NCBI GenBank assembly: GCA_016793725.1 | Contig: JAEUJP010000645.1 | Coordinates: 1 to 32,093, forward strand | From: Myxococcaceae bacterium | GTDB lineage: Bacteria; Myxococcota; Myxococcia; Myxococcales; Myxococcaceae | DNA: 32,093 bases | Direction of reading: 5' to 3' | In this document: positions 26,228 through 32,093 of the stretch, piece by piece | How the letters are laid out: each line of letters opens with the position of its first letter | Numbering within the stretch: the stretch's first letter is position 1 | The notes under the pieces: model-generated | Database searches by the model: none | The model's input: only the letters and a program-made list of their open reading frames with translations | What the model was told of the DNA's origin: nothing | Made by a program: the position numbers and the translations under genes

Positions 26228-27312
26228 CGCCTCGACCTCCGGCTGAGTACCGCAAAGAGCTCGGCCCGCTGCTGAGCGCACCGCCCCGCCGCGACCCGTT
26301 TCGGCTCGTTCAGTTCTGGGCGCTGGTCGCGGCGTTCTTGGGGCTGCAGGGGTGGGTGATGCACGCGCCGTCGTGGTGGCTCGCCGCGCCGGCCGCGCCG
26401 CTGCTCGCGCTGATCCTCGTCGCGCTGTTCATGCTGCTGCACGAGCTGATGCACTACGCGATCGTCGTGTCGCGGCCGCTCGCCTGGCTTCACGCGTTCA
26501 TCGCCGGGTTCTACGCCGGCCTCACCCCCGACTCGTGAAAGCACGAGCACGACGCGCACCACGCGTATCTCGGCAAGGCGATCGAAGACCCCGACGCGGT
26601 GTACGACGTGGCGAGCTGGCGCGAGCTCGAGGGCGTTCGAAAGGGCGTCGTGCTGCTGCCTGGCAACCACTCGGCGGTCTCGCTCGCCTCGCGCCCCTTC
26701 TGGTGGATGGCCGTACACGCCCAGCTGCTCTTCATTCGGTATCTGAAGCAGCCGAACGTCAGCCGCCGGCGCAAGGCCGTCGCCGTCGCCGTCTGGGTGT
26801 TCGACGTGCTCGCCCAGTTCGCGCTGATTGGCTGGCTCGGCCCGCGATACCTGGTGTGGGGCTTTCTCGTGCCCGTGTGCCTGCACAACCTGCTGCTCAC
26901 GTACTTTCTGCTCGGCACCCACCTGACCTCGCAGCGCTCGTTCGAGCGCGACCCGCTGCTCGGCTCGCTCTCGATGACGTTCAACCCGCTCTGGGGCTGG
27001 GCGTTCATGGACTCGGGCCGTCACACCGAGCACCACCTCTTCCCGGGCACCTCACACCGGCGCCTGCGCGAGGTGACGCGCCTGCTGCGTGAGCGCTACG
27101 CCGACCGCTTCAAAGAGGTGCCGTTTTCGGCTTCGATTCGCGCCCTCGAGACCAGCGGCCGCGTCTACGACGGTGATCTCGTGCTGTGGGACCCTGCGAC
27201 GAATCGGCGCTTCAGCCCGCTGCTGAACGTCGGTGGCCGGGTGGCGCCCCCTGCGCTCGTGGCGTCGCGCCCGGCGAGCAGCGCCGCGCCGGCATCACCT
27301 GCTACCGAGTGA
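26224..27312 (+). pseudogene. Fatty-acid desaturase interrupted by one in-frame TGA
   Basis: A membrane desaturase of the histidine-box type, 363 codons including the final stop. It starts GTG 26224, overlapping the halogenase-like stop. Box 1 is HELMH at 73-77. Codon 105 (26536-26538) is TGA. After it the frame continues KHEHDAHHAYLG, so the expected sequence is W then KHEHDAHH, the second His box (WxxxHxxHH type). Box 3 is HTEHHLFPG. Several membrane helices flank the boxes. The reading frame, codon style and His boxes downstream are intact, which fits a single TGG-to-TGA change (recent inactivation or sequencing error) better than decay. Restart at GTG 26599 would lack two His boxes and is unlikely to be active. 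Confidence 0.85.
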
Positions 27313-27335
27313 GCCGCGCTCTTTGGGCCCCGCGT

Positions 27336-27379
27336 CGCTGGCCTCGGCTCGCGGCCAGCGTGCCCTCGGCTGACGAGGG
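27336..27379. terminator. Two hairpins between convergent genes
   Basis: CGCTGGCC (27336-27343) pairs with GGCCAGCG (27353-27360) around nine bases, then CCCTCG (27363-27368) pairs with CGAGGG (27374-27379) around five. They sit in the 133-bp junction between the desaturase and the next minus-strand gene. There are no T tracts. The rest of the gap shows no gene. Confidence 0.35.
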
Positions 27380-27445
27380 TGCGGCGGCTCTTCTCGCTCG
27401 CTGGAGGCGTCGACGGACGTAAAAATTCGCCGCGTCCCGCCCCGC

Positions 27446-27964
27446 TCACAGCGACGTCGGGCGCCGCTCGCTCACGTTCCAGGCCTTCGGCAGCTCCGCG
27501 TCGCAGAACGCGCACACGAACCAGCTCTCTTTCACCACGTTGAGCTCTCGGCACGCTGTACAGCAGCGAAACACGAACGGTCGAGACCAGCCCTCACCCG
27601 CCGCCACACCCGCCGACTCGAGCGCCGCCTTCACCGCCGGCCAGCAGTCGACGTCGGGGCAGTAGCCCGTCGACTGGTTCGTGACCTCGGCCGCCGCGAA
27701 GCCGTCGCCTCGACGCCGAAATCTGATTTCACCGGCCGCCAGCACCTCGTGCCCACTGGCGCACGCGACGTGCTCCGAGCGCCGCGGCGCGAGCAGCAGT
27801 CGCCCCTCGAGGTTCACGACGAACGTCGCCGCTTCCGTCAGGCCCTCGGGGTTCGAGGCCAGCCACTCGCGCAGCGCTTCGCGCGAGCGAATCTCTCTGC
27901 CGGGCGGCTGGCTCGTGGCGGCGACCCGAAGCTCGTCTGGGCCGGCGTAGCGGTAGGCGTACAT
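27446..27964 (-). CDS. Conserved zinc-ribbon protein of unknown function
   Basis: A 172-residue protein, ATG 27964. It has a segment FVVNLEGRLLLAPRRSEHVACASGHEVLAAGEI, then NQSTGYCPDVDCWPAVKAAL, then two CxxC pairs (FRCCTACRELNVVKESW and FVCAFCDAELPKAWN). I recall conserved bacterial proteins with this pattern (NQSTGYCP...W, then VFRxCxxC...NIVKDxxFxCxxC...LPxxWN), but know no experimental function. The paired CxxC motifs near the C-terminus probably bind zinc. It is 63 bp after the MshEN gene on the same strand, without a clear own promoter. Confidence 0.8.
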   Translation of the reverse strand: MYAYRYAGPDELRVAATSQPPGREIRSREALREWLASNPEGLTEAATFVVNLEGRLLLAPRRSEHVACASGHEVLAAGEIRFRRRGDGFAAAEVTNQSTGYCPDVDCWPAVKAALESAGVAAGEGWSRPFVFRCCTACRELNVVKESWFVCAFCDAELPKAWNVSERRPTSL

Positions 27965-28027
27965 ACGCCGCGCATCGACGCCCGCTCCGTCGGGAGCTGA
28001 CGCGCTGCGGCGCGCAGCCTCGCGCCC

Positions 28028-29188
28028 TCACTGCGTCTGACGCTTGCGAATCATCGTCTCGTACGCACGGCCCACACCCTGCGCGAGAATCAACAGCTCA
28101 CCGATGTCGGGCGGCGTCAGCTGGTTCGAGCCCTGGTCGACGTAGACGATGTGCACGAGCTTCGCGCGCACGAGCAGCGGCATCATCACCACCGACTTCG
28201 GCACGCCGCCCTTCAGCAGCTTGTAGAACATCGCGGTGCCGGGCCCGCCCTTCATCTGCCCGACGTAGTGCGACTTCGTGTCTTTCACGAGCTTGAACGA
28301 GCCGTTCTCGCGCAGCGACACGCCGATGCGCCGCACCGCCCGCTCGCTCACGCCCTGCCCCGCCCCGTGCCAGCCCGACAGCACGTCGCCCTGCACCGAC
28401 AGAATCAGCGCGCGGCGAAACTTCGAGACCGCGAACTGCAGCACGCAGCGCGCGACGTCTTCGCGGTCTTGGCTGCGCGCGATCGCCGCCTGCGCCTCGG
28501 CGAACGTCAGCGGCTTCAGCGGCGGGTCGGGCGGCCCCGGCACCGACACGCGCGGCGCCGGCACGTTCGGGTGTGAGGGCTCGACCTCGACGCCCTCGAT
28601 GAGCACCTCTTCTTCGGTCTCGTCGCGCCCGGCCGCCGCCTGCGCGTACAGCTTCGCGAAGTCGTCTTCGTTGATGAGATCGCTCGCCGCCGTGGGTATC
28701 GGCCCGGCCTTCTCGGCCGCGGCCTTCGTCGGCCGCAGCGTGTTCATGTCGATGGGCCGCAGGTTCCTGAACGCCTTGCAGTGCCGGCGCAGCAGCTGGT
28801 TCATGCGGAACTCGGGGATCACGACCGGCACCACCCGCTTGCCGACCTTGAAGCCGAGCTGATCGAGCGGCTCGATGCGCCGCGGGTCGAGCACCGCCAC
28901 CGTGAGCCGCGTCGCGTCGACGCGCATCGGCAGCACGTCGTAGTCGTCGAAGAACCCGATGTCGCCCAGGCCCATCGCCGCCGGGTCGGGCTGCATCTCG
29001 CCGGCCGCGTACGCGACGTTGTGCTGCTTGCCCAACATGCGCGCGAGATCTTTCTCTTGCAGAAAGCCGAGCTCGACCAGGTTCGTGCCCAGTCGCCCGC
29101 CGTGAACGACCTGCGTCTCGAGGCCCTCTTCGATCTGCGCCCCCGAGCAGAGCTTCTCTTCGAGCAGCATGTCCCCGAGGCGCGGCAC
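28028..29188 (-). CDS. MshEN (GspE N-terminal) domain protein, probable c-di-GMP receptor
   Basis: A 386-residue protein. Residues ~1-140 match the MshEN/T2SSE-N module: LGDMLLEEKLCSGAQIEEGLETQ and then RLGTNLVELGFLQEKDLARMLGKQ (RLGxxLVxxGxLxxxxLxxxLxxQ). This motif binds c-di-GMP in MshE. No ATPase domain follows, so it is not a secretion motor. A Pro/Glu-rich linker (~190-225) leads to a GAF-like C-terminal domain (~235-380). A signal-sensing adaptor in motility or secretion is plausible. GTG 29188. A promoter-like TTGAGC/TATAGA pair lies in the end of the upstream VOC gene. Confidence 0.8.
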   Translation of the reverse strand: MPRLGDMLLEEKLCSGAQIEEGLETQVVHGGRLGTNLVELGFLQEKDLARMLGKQHNVAYAAGEMQPDPAAMGLGDIGFFDDYDVLPMRVDATRLTVAVLDPRRIEPLDQLGFKVGKRVVPVVIPEFRMNQLLRRHCKAFRNLRPIDMNTLRPTKAAAEKAGPIPTAASDLINEDDFAKLYAQAAAGRDETEEEVLIEGVEVEPSHPNVPAPRVSVPGPPDPPLKPLTFAEAQAAIARSQDREDVARCVLQFAVSKFRRALILSVQGDVLSGWHGAGQGVSERAVRRIGVSLRENGSFKLVKDTKSHYVGQMKGGPGTAMFYKLLKGGVPKSVVMMPLLVRAKLVHIVYVDQGSNQLTPPDIGELLILAQGVGRAYETMIRKRQTQ

Positions 29189-29198
29189 CGGTGACGCT

Positions 29199-29576
29199 CT
29201 ATAGCGGATCGTGCGGGTGATGGCTCAACGCGATCGCGTTGCCCTCGGGGTCTCTGACGTAGACCGACCACCGTGTCTGCTTCTCGATCGGCACCCCCAG
29301 CTTCTCGAAGCGCGCGAGCCACCCCGCCCGCTCTTCGCGCGCGATGCGCAGCGCGACCAGGCTGTGCCCCAACGCGCCGCGGCTGCCGCCCTCGAGCTGC
29401 TCGATCGCGAAGAACGCCCCGTCGGCCGACGCCTCGACCCAGATCGATCTCAAGGAGCCGTCGTCGCGGCGGTGCCGCACCCGCTCGGGCAGCGCCAGCA
29501 CCTCGCGGTAGAACGCCGCGACCTTCTCGACGTCGTGCACCTGAATCGCCACGTGATGAATGCCGAGCGTGCGCAT
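29199..29576 (-). CDS. VOC (glyoxalase/dioxygenase) superfamily protein
   Basis: A 125-residue single VOC module. It starts LGIHHVAIQVHDVEKVAAFYREVL and ends SVYVRDPEGNAIALSHH, both characteristic. Likely metal ligands are the His of HHVAIQV, the Glu of FFAIEQ, the His of LGHSLVAL and a C-terminal residue. Substrate cannot be inferred; lactoylglutathione lyase-like activity is one option. ATG 29576 is six bases after the upstream lipoprotein stop; the next gene starts 11 bases after this one, so it is likely part of one operon. Confidence 0.9.
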   Translation of the reverse strand: MRTLGIHHVAIQVHDVEKVAAFYREVLALPERVRHRRDDGSLRSIWVEASADGAFFAIEQLEGGSRGALGHSLVALRIAREERAGWLARFEKLGVPIEKQTRWSVYVRDPEGNAIALSHHPHDPL

Positions 29577-29582
29577 GGCGCT

Positions 29583-30086
29583 TCAGAAGCTGTTCTGCAC
29601 CGTCACCGTGCCGCCGTCACCATCGTCGGGCTCGGTCGATGCCGTGAAGCCGCCGTGCAGATCGTACGTGCGCATGTCGTTCACGTTCGAGAGCTCGCGC
29701 ACCGTGCGCACCGCCACCACACAGCCGCCGAGCGCCATCGTCGTGCTCGCGCTCCAGCGCCGCGGCCCGTCGGTGACGTCGATCGTGCACTCGGTGTCGG
29801 CCGTGCCTCCGCTGTACGTCGTCGCCGCCCGCGGAGTGCCCGAGATCGAAAACTGCGCCGACACCGCAGTCGCCGCCCCCGGAGCCGAGTCGACCTGAAT
29901 CGTCGTGCGGTTCGTGCTCTGCAGCCACGTCGCGCTCGTGAACGTGCACGGCACCGACCCGCTCTTGCCCCCGCTGAACGCGCACAGCTCGGCCGTGTTG
30001 CCCCCGTCGACGCCCCCGTCACGGTTCAGGTTCGGAGCCGGCGGGTAACACGAACACAGCGCGAGCAGCAGGAGTGCGGTGCGCAT
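29583..30086 (-). CDS. Predicted lipoprotein of unknown function
   Basis: A 167-residue protein. MRTALLLLALCSC forms a lipoprotein signal with Cys at the lipobox (LCSC); GTG 30092 would add two residues and has an AGGG four bases upstream, ATG 30086 is the simpler start. The mature part is Thr/Ser/Ala-rich and beta-like with a Cys pair (CAFSGGKSGSVPC) and another (TECTID ... GGCVVAV). It ends DDGDGGTVTVQNSF. Surface or periplasmic location is likely. No family is recognised. It lies 10-15 bp after the YoaK-family gene. Confidence 0.65.
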   Translation of the reverse strand: MRTALLLLALCSCYPPAPNLNRDGGVDGGNTAELCAFSGGKSGSVPCTFTSATWLQSTNRTTIQVDSAPGAATAVSAQFSISGTPRAATTYSGGTADTECTIDVTDGPRRWSASTTMALGGCVVAVRTVRELSNVNDMRTYDLHGGFTASTEPDDGDGGTVTVQNSF

Positions 30087-30101
30087 TTGCACCGCACCCT
30101 T

Positions 30102-30971
30102 TCAGGTCTTCGACTCGCTCGCCACCGCCGTCGCAGCCCCTGCAGCCGCCTCGGCCTCGGCCTTCTTCTCGTCGAACTTCGGGTTGTAGTCGTCGCCCAA
30201 GTCTTCTTCCGACACGCCCGCCATACGGTCGTACGCGACCAGCGCGACCAGAATGAAGACCGGCACGATCATGCCGAACGCGCCCGCGATCGCGTTCAGG
30301 TACGAGCCGAGCACGCAGCCCGCCATGAACGTGAAGAAGATCGTCAGGTACAGCCGCACCCGGTACAGCTGCGCGTCTTTGCGAACCTCGGCGAGGTGTC
30401 GCACCGTCTCGGACATCGACTTGTCTTTCGAGAGGGTGAGAAACCAGCGAATCACCCGCACCAGCTCGATGCCGAGGTCGGTCGACACGCCCGTCAGGTG
30501 CGTCGTGCGAATGACGGCCCCCGACAGGCGCGCCACCAGCGCGTTCTGCAGCCCCATGCTCGTGCTCACCGCGAGCGCGAAGATGATCTTGTCGGCCGCC
30601 GGCAGCTCAGAGACGGGCACGTTCGTCGACGTCTCGAGCGACAAGATCACCGACAACAAGAAGGCCTCGATGAGCAGCGGCAGCTGAAACCGCGGCCAGT
30701 GCTTCACCTTCGCGAGCTCGATCAGCGCCGACGCCATCATCGCGCCGAAGACGAACGTCGCCACGAGCCCGAGCAGATAGAACGCATCGGTGTACTTCTC
30801 TTTCACCACGTTCATGCCGAACCCGCTCACCCTGCCGGTGACGTGCGACGTGAACCACCCGAGCTGCAGGTAGCCGATCACGTTCACGATGCCGGCGACG
30901 CCCGGCAGCGTGTGCGCGAGAATCAGGTTCTCTCGAAACGAGCGTTCTTTTCCTTCTCGTGAGAGCGGCAT
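30102..30971 (-). CDS. YoaK/DUF1275-family membrane protein
   Basis: A 289-residue integral membrane protein with about six hydrophobic helices. The family pattern is visible: GIVNVIGYLQLGWFTSHVTGRVSG near the N-terminus and MGLQNALVARLSGAVIRTTHLTGVSTDLGIELV in the middle (QNAxxxRxxGxxxxTTxxTG). The function of DUF1275 is not established. A charged, Ala/Glu-rich cytosolic tail (~255-289) is extra. ATG 30971 has GAGGAG nine bases upstream, a good ribosome site. It follows a small lipoprotein gene by 15 bp and precedes another lipoprotein gene. Confidence 0.9.
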   Translation of the reverse strand: MPLSREGKERSFRENLILAHTLPGVAGIVNVIGYLQLGWFTSHVTGRVSGFGMNVVKEKYTDAFYLLGLVATFVFGAMMASALIELAKVKHWPRFQLPLLIEAFLLSVILSLETSTNVPVSELPAADKIIFALAVSTSMGLQNALVARLSGAVIRTTHLTGVSTDLGIELVRVIRWFLTLSKDKSMSETVRHLAEVRKDAQLYRVRLYLTIFFTFMAGCVLGSYLNAIAGAFGMIVPVFILVALVAYDRMAGVSEEDLGDDYNPKFDEKKAEAEAAAGAATAVASESKT

Positions 30972-30986
30972 TCGAAGCGACTCCTC

Positions 30987-31178
30987 TTATTGATCGAGGC
31001 CCCAGAACTCGATGGTGGGGGGTGGTGAGCTCTCGGTGGGGGCACAGCTCGCGCGTGAGCCGACCGAGCCGTCGGGCGCTCCGCAGGCGGCGGCAGATTC
31101 GCCGCCCTTGCGCCCCTTGCAGCCCGCCACCGTGAGGCACACGAGCGCGATGAACAGCCTGCGGTGACGGCGGAACAC
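30987..31178 (-). CDS. Small lipoprotein
   Basis: A predicted 63-residue protein: a basic start (FRRHRR), a hydrophobic run LFIALVCLTVAGC with an ideal lipobox (VAGC), then a hydrophilic tail of about 44 residues containing Ser, Pro and two more Cys (AAACGAPD and RASCAPTE). I choose GTG 31178, which gives a normal-length signal; the open frame reaches 31220, which would make the signal too long. It is the first gene of a minus-strand run. Role unknown. Confidence 0.55.
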   Translation of the reverse strand: MFRRHRRLFIALVCLTVAGCKGRKGGESAAACGAPDGSVGSRASCAPTESSPPPTIEFWGLDQ

Positions 31179-31290
31179 GACCTCGCATGTAGCCACGCCG
31201 CGCGTGCGAGCAGGACACACAGACGGTCATGCGACGGCTATCTTTTGGCCCGCCGGCTGACAGACCGTTGGTAGAGTCCCGCTCCCAACA

Positions 31291-32093
31291 ATGGAAGATC
31301 GCCGGGCCATCAATCGGCTCCCCGTACCCCGTGTCCTGGTGAAGATCTCGACCCCGGAGCGGATGCGCGTCGCCTACCTCAAAGATCTGAGCGAGGGCGG
31401 TGTCTTCATTCGCACCGACAAGCCCCTCGCGCTCGAGCGCGTCGTCGACGTCGACCTGCTCGCCCCCGGGCGCATCGAGCCCATTCGCCTGCGCGGCCGC
31501 ATCACCCGCGTGCAGAACGACGAGGCCTCGAAGCTCGCGAACCTCCAGGGCATGGGCGTGAAGTTCATCGAGGTGACGCCCCAGGCCGACACCGCCCTGA
31601 AGGCCCTCGTGCACGAATACGCGACCCAGAGCCGCCCCGCCGTGCCGGTGCCCTCGGCCGTGCCCGACGGCGACACCGTCGCCCTCAAGCAGGCCCTCGA
31701 GACCGCCGAAGTGCTGCGCTCGACCCTCACCCAGCGCGAGACCGAGCTCAACGCCGAGCACGAACGCCGGCAAGAGCTGTCGGTGCGCGTGATCACGCTC
31801 ACGCAGGAGCTCGAGCTCATCAAGGCCAAGGGCAGCGACGGCCAGTCGGTCGCGCTCGACGCCCTGAAGGTCGAGCTGCAGGCCTCTCGCGCCGAGCTCG
31901 GTGAGCTGAAGGCACGCCTGCAGGCCGCCGAGGGCAACGCCGAGTCATACCGCCAAGAGATCGCGGTGCTCGAGCAAGACGACGCCACCACCCGCCGCCT
32001 CGCCGAGACCCTCGCCCAGCAGAAGGCGAAGGCCGAGAGCGAGCTCAAGCGCGCGCGAGACGAGCTGGCCCAGCACGCGCAGGCCGTCGAGGC
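31291..32093 (+). CDS. PilZ domain protein with long coiled coil, C-terminus beyond window
   Basis: The gene starts at ATG 31291 and runs off the right edge (267 codons visible). Residues ~1-105 are a PilZ domain of the Myxococcus type: RRAINR holds RxxxR (R5, R9), DLSEGGVFI holds DxSxxG, and GMGVKFIEV is the last strand. After a short Pro-rich linker (~115-127) a long coiled coil begins and continues to the edge (Leu/Glu/Ala/Gln heptads, e.g. LKVELQASRAELGELKARLQ). This suggests c-di-GMP control of a filamentous or scaffold protein. No Shine-Dalgarno sequence is evident. Its upstream gap of 112 bp to the divergent lipoprotein gene shows no clear promoter. Confidence 0.88.
   Translation, partial: MEDRRAINRLPVPRVLVKISTPERMRVAYLKDLSEGGVFIRTDKPLALERVVDVDLLAPGRIEPIRLRGRITRVQNDEASKLANLQGMGVKFIEVTPQADTALKALVHEYATQSRPAVPVPSAVPDGDTVALKQALETAEVLRSTLTQRETELNAEHERRQELSVRVITLTQELELIKAKGSDGQSVALDALKVELQASRAELGELKARLQAAEGNAESYRQEIAVLEQDDATTRRLAETLAQQKAKAESELKRARDELAQHAQAVE

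Noticed and set aside
26536..26566. TGA as a selenocysteine codon with a downstream hairpin
   Set aside because: A five-base-pair hairpin (ACGCG/CGCGT) starts 13 bases after the TGA, but it lacks bSECIS loop features. The position is Trp, not Cys, in the desaturase family.
31250..31290. CTGACA and TAGAGT as a promoter for the PilZ/coiled-coil gene
   Set aside because: The two boxes are only about nine bases apart, too close for a sigma-70 promoter.

Overview
The window is a GC-rich bacterial chromosome segment (about two-thirds G+C by eye) packed with genes on both strands. The gene content points to Myxococcota. It holds two PilZ domain proteins, an MshEN-type c-di-GMP protein, a PP2C phosphatase fused to a cyclic-nucleotide-binding domain, an FHA protein, a kinase-like membrane protein with PEGA repeats, lipoproteins with myxobacterial Cys-rich repeats, and an FG-GAP lipoprotein. 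I cannot place it below phylum level. No rRNA, prophage, complete insertion sequence or CRISPR array is visible. One tRNA gene is present. No gene-free stretch exceeds about 200 bp.

Layout. (1) 1-2980, minus: a signalling operon read yacG, membrane protein, FHA protein, PP2C-cNMP protein, then the start of a FadL-like outer-membrane protein. (2) 3045-6947, plus: an FG-GAP lipoprotein, tRNA-Thr(CGT) abutting a zinc-ribbon gene, an enlarged glutamate dehydrogenase, and a small protein resembling domain 2 of EF-Tu. (3) 6985-7996: a small PilZ gene diverging from an exported protein of unknown role. (4) 7999-8193: a pair of long palindromes resembling a REP/BIME element in a convergent junction. 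(5) 8201-13692, minus: a housekeeping operon pepP-accD-folC-grpE-htrA with overlaps or short gaps. (6) 13733-17535, plus: an M48 protease, a Gly-rich lipoprotein, and a quinone oxidoreductase overlapping a ureohydrolase. (7) 17546-18344, minus: an exported protein and a 40-residue membrane miniprotein. (8) 18407-21571, plus: a second HtrA protease and a pseudokinase with PEGA repeats. (9) 21682-24434, minus: a phytoene-desaturase-like flavoprotein followed by a TPR-containing exported protein. (10) 24497-27312, plus: a halogenase-like flavoprotein and a fatty-acid desaturase whose frame is interrupted by one TGA exactly where the second histidine box should have Trp. (11) 27446-31178, minus: a run of a small lipoprotein, a YoaK-family membrane protein, a lipoprotein, a VOC protein, an MshEN protein and a zinc-ribbon protein. 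(12) 31291 to the right edge, plus: a PilZ protein with a long coiled coil.

How parts may work together. Region 1 combines phosphoprotein phosphatase, phosphothreonine recognition (FHA) and cyclic-nucleotide sensing. The PilZ and MshEN genes suggest c-di-GMP control of surface or secretion functions. Regions 9-10 pair two flavoproteins with a membrane desaturase and could be a small lipid- or pigment-modification locus; the product is unknown. The most unusual items are the TGA in the desaturase, the REP-like palindrome pair, the EF-Tu-domain-2-like miniprotein, the pseudokinase, and the tRNA-CDS junction. No decisive new system is proven. All family calls come from motif recognition by eye, without database searches.
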